From: an uncultured Pseudomonadota bacterium | GTDB lineage: Bacteria; Myxococcota_A; UBA796; GCA-2862545 | DNA length: 64,000 nt | Assembly: GCA_903861005.1 (NCBI GenBank) | Contig: CAIOSP010000198.1 | Span: forward strand, 1-64,000 | Direction: 5' to 3' | In this document: positions 52,501-59,101 of the stretch, one piece after another | Layout: each line of letters starts with the position of its first letter | How positions within the stretch are numbered: the stretch's first letter is position 1 | The notes under the pieces: model-generated | Seen by the model: the letters and a program-made list of their open reading frames with translations, nothing else | What the model was told of the DNA's origin: nothing | The model's database searches: none | Translations under genes and position numbers: made by a program

Positions 52501-52908
52501 CGCGACCATACGGCTGGCTTGCAGGATACGGAATTCGTGGCCGGTCAGGCCCACGTAGACGCCGGTGCGCTTGGGCAGGTCGGCCACGCGGTAGCCGGCG
52601 TCCTCGATCGCCTCCAGCGCGGTCTCGATCGTCATGCGCTGCTGCGGATCCATGACCTCCACGCGGCGTGGCGGGATGCCGAGGGCCAGCGCGGGGAAGC
52701 TGCGCACGTCGTCGAGGAAGCCGCCGATCGGCGACGTGGTGCGATCCATGTCGCGCGCGGACGTGGACTGGAACATCGCGGCGTCCCAGCGGTCGGCGGG
52801 CACGGGACCAAAGGCGTGGCGACCCTCGCGGACGAGCGACCAGAAAGACTGCAGGTCGGGCGCGCCGGCAAAGCGACACGACATGCCGACGATGGCGACA
52901 GCGCTCAT
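46588..52908 (-). CDS. Polyketide synthase fused to alpha-oxoamine synthase (KS-AT-ACP-KR-DH-AOS)
   Basis: A 2106-residue megasynthase. KS 1-450: C198 in DAACSSSL, H333 in HGTGT, H369 in NIGHT. AT ~545-890: S645 in GHSLGE and a VSHAFHS signature favouring malonyl-CoA. ACP ~935-1010: S970 in GFDSL, to carry phosphopantetheine. KR ~1040-1430: GGTRGLG at 1226, S1343, Y1356. DH ~1450-1690: H1459xxxG1463xxxxP1468 and D1609xxxQ1613. The C-terminal ~400 residues are a PLP-dependent alpha-oxoamine synthase: K1948 in GTLSKS, with D1913 and H1916 in VDEAHSFG. There is no ER and no thioesterase. The AOS should release the acyl chain by decarboxylative condensation with an amino acid, giving a 2-amino ketone. 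Placing the ACP before KR and DH resembles PUFA/enediyne synthases. The FAAL gene lies 62 bases upstream. Confidence 0.92.
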   Translation of the reverse strand: MSAVAIVGMSCRFAGAPDLQSFWSLVREGRHAFGPVPADRWDAAMFQSTSARDMDRTTSPIGGFLDDVRSFPALALGIPPRRVEVMDPQQRMTIETALEAIEDAGYRVADLPKRTGVYVGLTGHEFRILQASRMVAMMMASGQLGTAPEDAASLLDAVERVLPPRPFSAPGVLGNMAAAAVAQELDLRGPAYTVDAACSSSLVALHDAVAQLRTGQIDSALVGGAYLQLTPEHYIAFSRIGAMSTSGACRPFDHRADGFIQGDGVAMLLVKRLEDAQRDGDRIYAVIEGVAINNDGRGDGPMAPNLEGQSDVVMRAWNDAKTSPSKATHIETHGTGTAVGDVTEFEGLVASLQGAERVAIGSSKANIGHTMSTAGVAGLIKAALSIHHATLPPLGGFEHAKEDLPVAGTPFWFPLVPSAWDDAERWTGVSSFGFGGTNGHAVLRAPTAATATASQPELVTLSAPTTLALRSLAARTASAVRDDASITVAGVARAWARRRPQPARAAIVAASRDELLAALDALGAGTALPANVFSGEAVDGAPKVAFLFPGQGAQRVGMLRDLATRFPVVAASLARLEQGLLGETTVPLTHLIWPERRATPVDAAQADAELTATEHCQPVMLAAGVALTELLASLGVTPAVVTGHSLGEFTAAAVGGVLTAEDAARFVARRGKAMASLPGDHGAMAAVMAERQVVEGLLVDGATIANVNHPRQLVVSGRTEAVDAVVAKAEAAGVRAKRLDVSHAFHSAVLAAINVGPLVDEIAFAAPKVPVASGIAERPYAGVEDARSVFLRHATSPVIFTGALAQCAELGADLFLQVGAGGPLASFARGSVPAGTRGVFTLAPLDDADGGVGLLATLGQLWIAGVPLDVRAITAASKVASVPPSVLPRETYWVVQDKPTRRVSLGERTHTRRAAHVADEPVVVEAAAPPAEAVDAELEGVLAVVAKVSAYPLASLKPTMRLTEDLGFDSLMVGDLATQLAERFPGMGGIPRELLVNSPTVNDLVEFVKTGTVAGPDEDDDAALHRYAPTWRPANLPELPTRPVPTGPVLVVADDPAAREALAHSLREQGLDAQATDAAWAAERDAHAIIWVGPQTPPASFHAVVREDRAWRDQAGELLAIVSAHAKRGAKPHVLALSRHDDPWAAGVAGALRALSREWPSATVKHLTTDDVGRVSVHLIDELISADRSVDVRWTGGARHVPGLERVDMPGAGVGITAADVVLVTGGTRGLGLRAALRAASLGATVILVGRGVPSSEDQATIDAFERVRVVRVDVMDRDAVLRALSRSGITQIVHAAGMLADGAVDAVPAELGALARKVKIDGLAHVVAAAGSTLRRVVGLGSWAGRLGNRHQTHYAAANALLASLITHLPHGVHGAVGEYGPWVGSGMETTIPETIKTAMRAEGVDFVGPQAGMDALFDDLAGPSGAWVRGRRLPDRLRRVVAPVLVSLEGHPYLRDHTIDGKPILPLASVADLLAWAADRAVPYELHDLTLYAGVVADQPRELILTVDGDRAELRSAKGRLHDAAKLFPYDASRPVPEPTVGGDAPELTLEAFYSGLTFHGPMLQGIRSIDAVGPDFVRGTVVAGSPAEWIPGTERTRWAIDPLAFDSAQQLAAYAAYVRFRRAGTPVSMGRVAVLGTLTPGQTYTAEARFGEAKGDRFSMTIVLRDATGAPLLIAEEVHAEMKKLDGDDAPFVPRAQDTDFTKWQEIQDLDIRLDGLKMMGLQNPYFHVHEGTARDTTSVAGRELVNFSSYNYLGLSGDPRVLTRVEEAIHRYGTSVSASRVASGERPFHHDLEARIAKCQGVDDAILFTAGHATNVTAIGHLMGKEDLILHDAYIHDSALQGIKLSGAQRRAFAHEDPDDLERQLKALRGHYRRCLILVEGVYSMDGDLCALPRYIALKKRFGALLMVDEAHSFGIVGKTGCGIGEHWGIDGRDVDLWMGTLSKSMSSCGGWIAGSSALVRYLKYTSPGFVYSAGLTPANGVAALASLELMLEEPWRVKKLQDNAAFFHAACLKHGLDNGPATGGSGVVPVITGNSLHALVLSQRLQTAGINVQPIVYPAVPDDAARLRFFLSSTHSEAQLAWTADTVAKTLGEIRIEFPMP

Positions 52909-52970
52909 CGAACACCAGGGGGAGGGGACGTGGAGAACAGCGCGCGCCGCATGGAGCGGCGCGTGGGAGA

Positions 52971-54737
52971 TCAGCGCCCGAGCAGGGCGTTCTTGGCGCG
53001 GGCGAACACGCCCTTGGCGACGTGGCGCGCCACGGTCAGGGTGTCGCCCCCGGAGCCCATGGTGCGCGTGCCCTCAGCGCCGAGCTCACCGGCCAGGTAC
53101 TGCGAGCGCGTCTTGCGGCGCTGGAGCTTGCCCGACGACGTCTTGGGGAGCGAGCCCGCGGGCAGGCAGATCACGTCGACCGGAGGGACGCCGATCTCTT
53201 CGCGCACCGCCTTCTTCACGTCGGCGATCACGCGCTCGTGATCCTCGTCCTTGGTCTCGACGACGACCACCAGCTCCTCGCTCTCCTTGCCGGGGCGCGA
53301 GAAGGCGACGACGTTGCCCTTGCGGACGCCGGGCACTTCACCGGCGCGCCACTCGACGGCCTGCGGGTGCACGTTGCGGCCGTTGAGGATGATCAGATCC
53401 TTCACGCGGCCGGTGACGTAGATCTCGCCGTCGAGGATGTAGCCGAGGTCGCCGGTGTGGAGCCAGCCGTCGCGGTAGGCGGCGGCGGTGGCTTCGGGCG
53501 CGTTGAAGTAGCCGGGCGTGACGGACGGGCCCTTCAGGCAGAGCTCGCCTTCCTGTCCCTCAGGCAGCACCTGACCGGCCTCGGACACAGCGCGCATCTC
53601 GTGGCCGCGGAAGGCGGGGCCGCACGACACGTGCTCGGCCATCAAGCCGCCCTCTTCCGGATCGGCCACGACGCCGTCCTTCTGGAAGCGCGCGGCGTCC
53701 ACGCGCCGGGTGCGGTGCGTGTCGCGAAGCGGCTTGAAGCTGATCGCGAGCGTCGCCTCGGCCATGCCGTAGGACGGCAGGAACGCGTTCGGCTTCACCT
53801 TGGCCTTGGCCTGGAAGAGCTCCATGAACTCGCGCGCGGTGTCGGGGTGGATCGGCTCGGCGCCGCAGCCAAACGCGTCCACACAGGACAGGTCCCACTG
53901 CGCCAGCTCGTCGGGCTTCACCTTCTTGGTGATCAGCGCGTACGCGAAGTTGGGCGCAAAGGTCACGGTGCCGCGGTGGCGGTGCAGCGCGTCCATCCAG
54001 ACCTGCGGCTTCTTGATGAAGCGCATGGTGGGGATGAACACGGACTTCATACCGTTCACGGTGGTGGCGATGACAAAGCCGATCAGCCCCATGTCGTGGT
54101 AGAGCGGCAGCCACGCGACGGCGACGCCGTGGCCCTGCATCTCCAGGCCCTCGACGATGATCGCCTCGCTGTTGGCGACCAGGCAGCGGTGCGTGACGAT
54201 GACACCCTTCGGGTCCGCCGTGCTGCCGGACGTGTACTGAAGGAACGCGATGTCGTCGGGCGTGATCTCGGGCCACGTAGGCTCGCCGACCGTGTCCGCC
54301 AAATCCTCTACGCGCACCAGGCGCTCCAGGTTGGCGACGCGGTCGACCAAGCCCCACAGCACGTTCTGAAGCTTGGCCGAGGCAAACAGCGCCTTGGCGT
54401 TCGACAGCTCCAGCACGCGCGCCGTGCGGTCCGCGTAGGCGTCGAGCGCGCTGAACGACATGGGCGGGTAGAGCGGCACCGGGATCACGCCGATGCGCAG
54501 GGCCGCCAAGAAGGTGAGGACGAAGTCCTCAGGCTCGATCACCACCAGGCCGACGCGATCACCCTTGGTCAGGCCCATCTGCTGCATGGCGGCGGCGCGG
54601 CCGGCCGTCAGGCGCTCGACCTGCGGGTAGCTGTACGCGGTCTCTTCGCCGCGCATGTCCTGGAACACGTAGCCGTTCTGCGGATACAGCTTGCCTATGC
54701 CAGCAACCGCGGCGGAGACGGTCTCAAACAGGGGCAT
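52971..54737 (-). CDS. Fatty acyl-AMP ligase (FAAL)
   Basis: A 588-residue adenylate-forming enzyme of the FAAL class. The P-loop is YTSGSTADPKGV. FIKKPQVWMDALHRHRGTVTFAPNFAYALI is the segment FAALs share around the acyl tunnel, and PSYGMAEATLAISF is the A5 motif. GWLHTGDLGY and KDLIILNGRNVHPQAVE follow, and the C-terminal lysine lies in LPKTSSGKLQRRKTRSQYL, with the long FAAL C-terminus after it. FAALs make acyl-AMP and transfer the acyl group to an ACP rather than to CoA. Only 62 bases separate it from the megasynthase on the same strand, so it should prime that enzyme with a fatty acid. ATG at 54737 has GAGG five bases before it; homology begins there. Confidence 0.93.
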   Translation of the reverse strand: MPLFETVSAAVAGIGKLYPQNGYVFQDMRGEETAYSYPQVERLTAGRAAAMQQMGLTKGDRVGLVVIEPEDFVLTFLAALRIGVIPVPLYPPMSFSALDAYADRTARVLELSNAKALFASAKLQNVLWGLVDRVANLERLVRVEDLADTVGEPTWPEITPDDIAFLQYTSGSTADPKGVIVTHRCLVANSEAIIVEGLEMQGHGVAVAWLPLYHDMGLIGFVIATTVNGMKSVFIPTMRFIKKPQVWMDALHRHRGTVTFAPNFAYALITKKVKPDELAQWDLSCVDAFGCGAEPIHPDTAREFMELFQAKAKVKPNAFLPSYGMAEATLAISFKPLRDTHRTRRVDAARFQKDGVVADPEEGGLMAEHVSCGPAFRGHEMRAVSEAGQVLPEGQEGELCLKGPSVTPGYFNAPEATAAAYRDGWLHTGDLGYILDGEIYVTGRVKDLIILNGRNVHPQAVEWRAGEVPGVRKGNVVAFSRPGKESEELVVVVETKDEDHERVIADVKKAVREEIGVPPVDVICLPAGSLPKTSSGKLQRRKTRSQYLAGELGAEGTRTMGSGGDTLTVARHVAKGVFARAKNALLGR

Positions 54738-54847
54738 TTCAACCTCATGAGGGAGTGCTTGGCGCGGCGAGTAGCCCACGGGCCGGTCGGGGTGCAAGTT
54801 GGACGCATGCCGCTTTTCGTCAGGGAGGAGGCGATCAGTTCTGACTG

Positions 54848-54940
54848 ACCCGTCGGAATGGTTGGACTTGTGCGGTCAGACCGGGATCCTCGGCCATAAA
54901 TCCAACGAGGATTCATGATTTCCGACCGACGGGTTTTTAT
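54848..54940 (+). other. Nested, crossing inverted repeats ending in a T-run
   Basis: In the ~300-base divergent gap between the FAAL and the PQQ-like gene, ACCCGTCGG (54848-54856) is perfectly complementary to CCGACGGGT (54926-54934), followed by TTTTTAT. Within it ATCCTCG (54886-54892) pairs with CGAGGAT (54906-54912), and TTGGA (54862-54866) with TCCAA (54901-54905). The last two helices cross, as in an H-type pseudoknot. On the plus strand this could be a ~90-nt structured RNA with an intrinsic terminator. At the DNA level it could be an operator for the FAAL-PKS unit. No known RNA family is recognised. Confidence 0.4.
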
Positions 54941-55036
54941 CGTTGGGCCGAACCTGTCACGCCGCCGCCACGATCCGCGTCGGTGCCACGGGCTGCGCAG
55001 AGGCCACGTGGGGGGAGTCCATGTTAGCGTGGCCCC

Positions 55037-56449
55037 ATGCGACCTGTTGCCGCGGCTGTGCTCCTCTCCCTGCTCGCCACGCGCGCGGACGCGGGCAGCT
55101 TTCGCAACAACGGGACGGGCGCGTACGACGCCACGCCGCCGACGCGCTTCCACGCCGTCGCGGACGCGCTCTGGAGCGCCACGCCGCCGTCCTGGTCGAA
55201 CAGCTCGCCGGTGTTGTTCGCGGGGCTCGTGTGCACGCTCGCTGAGCCCACGACGGTGTGGTGCGTCGACGCCGCAACGGGCCGCCCCAAGTGGTCGGCG
55301 ACCAACGACTTCGCCGACACGTTGACCGCGGCGGAGCGTCCCGCGTTCGATCTGAAGGTCGCGGACGCGGCGCGCGCGGCGACCGACGTGGCGGCGCTCC
55401 AGGCGCGCTTCGGCGAGCTTCGCAAAGCGCTGCGCTCCAAGCCGGGTGACGCGGCGCTGTCGTCTGAGCTCGACGCGCTGTCCGGCAAGCTGGCGTCGGC
55501 GCGCGCGCTGGTGGATGGCTTCTCGCCGTTCGTCGCCGGATCCGATCGCGAGGTCATCGGCTACACCACGCACACGCCCGTGGCGGACGCGGCGCACCTG
55601 TTCGTTCAGACCGGCAACGGCGTCGTGTCGTCGTTCGACGCGTCGGGCAAGCGGCTGTGGTCCAAGTGGTTGGGGCCCGCGCCTCGACCGCCGCGGGGCT
55701 ACGCGCTGGGTACGGCCGCGTCGCCGCAGCTGGTGGACGGCATGCTGATCGTGGCGCAGGGCAACCTGTTCGCGCTGGATCCCGCGACGGGACGAGAGCG
55801 TTGGCGAAGCGTGCCCTACAAGGACTTCGGCACGCCCGGCGTGGCGCACGTGGGCTCGACGACCGTGCTGCTCACGCCCGCCGGTGAGCTGGTGCGCGCG
55901 AGCGACGGCGTTGTGCTCAGCAAGGGCCTGGGCGACGTGTGGTACGTGGGGCCCACGGTGATCGGGCAGGACGTGTACTACGTGGGCGGCCGCTCTGACG
56001 TGCACATCTCGGCGGGCGCCAAGCCCGCGGCCACGTCTTGGCACCTCACCGAGGCCGCGCCCGGAGACGTGCGCGCGACGAAGCGCTGGACGTCCGACAT
56101 CCCCGCGACCGAGCCGTTCTACACGGCGGGCGTGGTGCTCCCCGGCGCGCTGATGGTCGCGGATCGCGGCACGCGGCTGTGGCGGATCGACACGACCACG
56201 GGCGCGGTCGCGGCTGCGTCGTCGCCGCTTGATGGCATCGTGTTCGGGCCAAGCTACTCCAGCCCGTTGTTCGCGGGCGGCCGCGTGTGGGTGTGGTCCG
56301 AGACGGGCACGAGCGCGTCATTTGCCCCGGGCGGCGGGCCCGCCGAGACTTGGCGCTGGGAGACGATGCGCAGCACGCCCGTCTTCGATCACGACCGCCT
56401 CTACGTGCGTACGCTGGATCACCTGCTGTGCTTCGGAGGTGCGCGGTGA
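55037..56449 (+). CDS. Secreted PQQ-like beta-propeller protein
   Basis: A 470-residue exported protein with a signal peptide ending ATRADA near residue 19. It contains several repeats of the PQQ/WD-like propeller type with the pattern (Val/Ile)-x-(Cys/Ala)-x-Asp-x-Ala-Thr-Gly-x-x-x-Trp, seen in WCVDAATGRPKWS, ALDPATGRERWRS and RIDTTTGAVAAA, each preceded by a strand such as SPVLFAGLVC or SPQLVDGMLIVAQ. An inserted helical, Ala-rich piece (~95-165) interrupts the propeller after the first repeat. Methanol-dehydrogenase-type PQQ ligands are not evident, so a binding or scaffold role is likelier than catalysis. The next gene starts within its stop codon (GTGA overlap). Confidence 0.75.
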   Translation: MRPVAAAVLLSLLATRADAGSFRNNGTGAYDATPPTRFHAVADALWSATPPSWSNSSPVLFAGLVCTLAEPTTVWCVDAATGRPKWSATNDFADTLTAAERPAFDLKVADAARAATDVAALQARFGELRKALRSKPGDAALSSELDALSGKLASARALVDGFSPFVAGSDREVIGYTTHTPVADAAHLFVQTGNGVVSSFDASGKRLWSKWLGPAPRPPRGYALGTAASPQLVDGMLIVAQGNLFALDPATGRERWRSVPYKDFGTPGVAHVGSTTVLLTPAGELVRASDGVVLSKGLGDVWYVGPTVIGQDVYYVGGRSDVHISAGAKPAATSWHLTEAAPGDVRATKRWTSDIPATEPFYTAGVVLPGALMVADRGTRLWRIDTTTGAVAAASSPLDGIVFGPSYSSPLFAGGRVWVWSETGTSASFAPGGGPAETWRWETMRSTPVFDHDRLYVRTLDHLLCFGGAR

Positions 56450-57486
56450 CGCTGGGGCTGCTGTGGCTGGTCTTGACCGCGTGCGGCGGCGGGACGCGCG
56501 GACCGGACGCGGACGGTGACGGCCTGGCTGACGCGGACGAGATCGCGCGCGGGCTCGACCCGCACATCTCCGACGCAGACGCGGACGGCGTGAAGGACGG
56601 CGTGGAGGTGCGTGCGGGCACCGATCCGCGTCAGGCGCCGACCGACGGCGATCCACACCCCACGCTCAACCCGTTCCGCGACGCGCCCTCGCCTGAGCTG
56701 CAGTGTCAGCCTGAGCACCCGCGGCACGACTGCTTCGTGTTCATCGAGGGCGGCACCTTCGCCATGGGGGCGCAGGCGACGGAGCCGAACGCCCGCGGCT
56801 ACGATCCGAACGCGGCGCCGCCTGAGGGCCCGGTGCACGACGTCACGGTGTCGTCGTTCTGGATCCAGCGGCAGGAGACGGGCATGTCCGACATCCGTCG
56901 CTGCCTGGATCAGGGCTGGTGCCCCGCGGGATCCGTCGGCCTGGACGCGGGCGCGAACCTGGGACGCACCGACAGCGCCGACCACCCGATCAACCGCGTG
57001 ACCTGGGAGGGCGCTGCCCGCTACTGCGCGATGATCGGCGGGCGCCTCCCGACCGAGGCGGAGTGGGAGTTCACCGCGCGCGGCGCCGAGGGCCGGACCT
57101 GGCCGTGGGGCAACGACCCCGGCTGCGGCTACTACCGCATCAACCCGGCGCAGCAGTGGGTGCGCGAGATGGTGCAGGGACCGTGTGAAGGGACCGGCAC
57201 CCGCGTCTACAACGACCTGTTCGGCGAGACGCCCGACCACCACGTGCTCGGCCTGGGCGGCAACGTGGTGGAGTGGGTGGCCGACAGCTGGGACCCGGCC
57301 GGCTACCCGGCGGGCCCCGTCACCGATCCCTACGGCGTGCTGGACGGCAAGCTCAAGATCCAGCGCGGCGGCGGCTGGACCGAGACGGAGCCGCTGGCGC
57401 TGCGCAGCGCGGGCCGCGTCGTCGTGCCGCCGGATCAGGCCTTGGTCGACGTCGGGTTTCGCTGCGCCTGGTCGCCGCTGCGCTGA
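56446..57486 (+). CDS. Lipoprotein with calcium-loop repeats and FGE/SUMF1-type domain
   Basis: A 346-residue lipoprotein: the lipobox LVLTAC places Cys at residue 12. Two thrombospondin-3-like acidic loops follow (DADGDGLADADEI and DADADGVKDGVEV, residues ~21-55), which should bind calcium. The rest is a formylglycine-generating-enzyme/sulfatase-modifying-factor domain: FIEGGTFAMGAQ, HPINRVTWEGAARYCAMIGGRLPTEAEWE, WPWGND, GNVVEWVADS, RGGGW and GFRCAWS. The paired active-site cysteines of true FGE after RGGSW are absent here (residues TETEPLAL), so it is unlikely to generate formylglycine; related domains serve as binding or EgtB-like modules. The start is GTG at 56446 behind GGAGG. Confidence 0.8.
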   Translation: MTLGLLWLVLTACGGGTRGPDADGDGLADADEIARGLDPHISDADADGVKDGVEVRAGTDPRQAPTDGDPHPTLNPFRDAPSPELQCQPEHPRHDCFVFIEGGTFAMGAQATEPNARGYDPNAAPPEGPVHDVTVSSFWIQRQETGMSDIRRCLDQGWCPAGSVGLDAGANLGRTDSADHPINRVTWEGAARYCAMIGGRLPTEAEWEFTARGAEGRTWPWGNDPGCGYYRINPAQQWVREMVQGPCEGTGTRVYNDLFGETPDHHVLGLGGNVVEWVADSWDPAGYPAGPVTDPYGVLDGKLKIQRGGGWTETEPLALRSAGRVVVPPDQALVDVGFRCAWSPLR

Positions 57487-57511
57487 GAGGCCGCCCGTTC
57501 GACGGCCTCTC
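57485..57511. terminator. Hairpin between convergent genes
   Basis: GAGAGGCCG and CGGCCTCTC form a perfect 9-bp stem with a 9-nt loop between two convergent stops (57486 and 57521). No T-run follows on either strand, so it may act as a stability hairpin or a weak bidirectional terminator. Confidence 0.5.
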
Positions 57512-57520
57512 GGCGCGCGC

Positions 57521-58855
57521 TCAGTTGGTGACCGCGACGGACGGCAGCACGACCAAGGCGTAGGTCAGGCACATCTCGTCGGTGGTGTTCTCGCCCCACG
57601 CCACGTCCTGCGGATCGCGCGCCACGCCGTTGACCACGATCTGGTTGGCGGCCGAGTTGTCGTACTCGCAGGTCATGTGAAGCGTCGTGTCGGAGTTCGC
57701 CATGAACCACGCGTCCTCCGGGTAGTAGTAGGTCTGCTGCCAGTTGAAGTCCCACTTGGGGATGTCGAGCAGGCAGGTGTCGTCCAAGCCGGTCTGCGAG
57801 GCCTTGAGTGAGATGGCGGTGCCCAGCTGGTGCATGTGGCCCATCACGCCCATGACCGGCAGGTCGATCGGCAGCTCACCGAACGCTTGGCGGACGCTGA
57901 ACTTGTCCTTCTGCACGACGTGCGGGTCGCCCGAGGGGATCTGGATGTCCATCTTAGGGAAGGGGATGGTGAGCACGGCCTGGCTGGGCGTACCGTCGAA
58001 CTCCCAGATGGCGACCGAGGTGTGGTCCATGGGCACGGTCGCCGGGTCACGACCCAGCGTGTTGTAGTGCACCTGGATGACCCACTTGGACCCGGCCGAG
58101 ACGAAGCGCGCGGTGTCGTCGGGCAGGAACTCGCCGTTCTGACCGGGCGCCCACGCCATGATCGTCTGCGCGTCGGGGTTGCCGAAGCAGGGGTAGCCGA
58201 CGTCCGGATCGGCCGCGTCATCAGCCTGCAGCTGCTCCACCTGCGTGGAGTCGAACTGGTACAGGATCAAGTGGTGGACGTAGGCCTTCTGGTCGGGCCG
58301 GACCTCGGCGCCGCGGATCCAGGTGTCCTGCGTGAAGTCGTGATCCATCACGATGCAGCGGTAGTCGTCGGGGCGGTCGTTCGCCTGGATCTGGTAGGGA
58401 TCCGGAGACGACAGCTCGAAGGACGGCTCGCCCCACTGGGCCTTGCGGCCCTCCATGATGTGCGTCACCGGATCGGGCGACACGAAGTCGGCCTGGTCCC
58501 CGGCGGCGTGGTCGTTGGCGGCCCAATCCGCGAACGCCTGCTTCTCGTCGGCGGTCAGGCCGCGGGCGTCCTCGATCTCCTTGCAGTCACCCGACGGCAT
58601 CCATGGCGGCATGCTGCCTGCCGCGACCGCGCCCGTGGCGGCGGCGGCCCAGGTGGGCGCACCATCGGCCCAAGCGGCCGCGTCCGTGAAGTCGAGCGGG
58701 GCGACGCCGCCAGCCTGATGGCAGGCGACGCAGCGCGACTCCACGATCGGTCGGATGTCCCGCTGGAAGGTGACGTCCGGGGCGGAACCGGCGCCGCCCC
58801 CCGAACAGGCGCTCAGAAGCGTAACGAACGACACGGCGGCGGCGACAGGCTTCAC
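57521..58855 (-). CDS. Cytochrome c / copper type II monooxygenase-like lipoprotein
   Basis: A 444-residue lipoprotein (lipobox LLSAC17). A small cytochrome-type domain follows with heme motif C42-V-A-C45-H46 and SMPPWMPS near 81-88, where a Met could be the sixth ligand. Residues ~140-440 match copper type II, ascorbate-dependent monooxygenases (PHM/DBH fold). VHHLILYQFD with H194/H195 and a later H263 (VHYN) supply the first copper-site region. H340 and H342 (GHMH) and M428 (DEMC) supply the catalytic copper. The family hydroxylates C-H bonds with oxygen and an electron donor; here the heme domain may be that donor. GTG at 58855 has GGGAGG upstream. Substrate unknown; monocistronic. Confidence 0.85.
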   Translation of the reverse strand: MKPVAAAVSFVTLLSACSGGGAGSAPDVTFQRDIRPIVESRCVACHQAGGVAPLDFTDAAAWADGAPTWAAAATGAVAAGSMPPWMPSGDCKEIEDARGLTADEKQAFADWAANDHAAGDQADFVSPDPVTHIMEGRKAQWGEPSFELSSPDPYQIQANDRPDDYRCIVMDHDFTQDTWIRGAEVRPDQKAYVHHLILYQFDSTQVEQLQADDAADPDVGYPCFGNPDAQTIMAWAPGQNGEFLPDDTARFVSAGSKWVIQVHYNTLGRDPATVPMDHTSVAIWEFDGTPSQAVLTIPFPKMDIQIPSGDPHVVQKDKFSVRQAFGELPIDLPVMGVMGHMHQLGTAISLKASQTGLDDTCLLDIPKWDFNWQQTYYYPEDAWFMANSDTTLHMTCEYDNSAANQIVVNGVARDPQDVAWGENTTDEMCLTYALVVLPSVAVTN

Positions 58856-58938
58856 TCGGTCCTCCCAGGGGAGGCGCAAGTTGCCACAGCGACCGCAAAG
58901 GCACAAGAAAACTGCTGTCAATTAGACAAAACTGGGCG

Positions 58939-59012
58939 TGCCCCCGACATGGTTCGAACATGCGACCTGCCGTTTAGGAAACGGCTGCTCTATCCAACTG
59001 AGCTACGGGAGC
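58939..59012 (-). tRNA. tRNA-Arg (anticodon CCU)
   Basis: On the minus strand a 74-nt cloverleaf is present. The acceptor is GCTCCCG pairing with CGGGGGC (one G-U pair), the D arm contains AGCTCAGTTGGATAGAGC, the anticodon stem is GCCGT/ACGGC, and the loop TTCCTAA has anticodon CCT at 34-36. The T arm is GCATGTTCGAACCATGT. The discriminator is A, and CCA is not encoded. It reads AGG codons, which should be rare in a genome this GC-rich. No integrase or direct repeat of its 3' end was seen nearby. Confidence 0.95.
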
Positions 59013-59101
59013 AGGGCGGCGGCTGGTATCCCGGGGATTCCGAAGCGTCTCGCGTGCGTCCGCCCTCAGGTCTCGCTAGGGCGGTCGACCCGGAGGCGAC
59101 C

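Noticed and set aside
58939-59012. tRNA-Arg as an attachment site for an integrated element
   Set aside because: No integrase, no direct repeat of the tRNA 3' end, and the flanking genes share the composition of the rest of the window.
57830-59101. N-terminal extension of the KDSR-like frame upstream through the tRNA
   Set aside because: The extension crosses the tRNA-Arg gene and is antisense to the copper monooxygenase gene. The ATG at 59102 has a good ribosome binding site and aligns with the start of the SDR fold.
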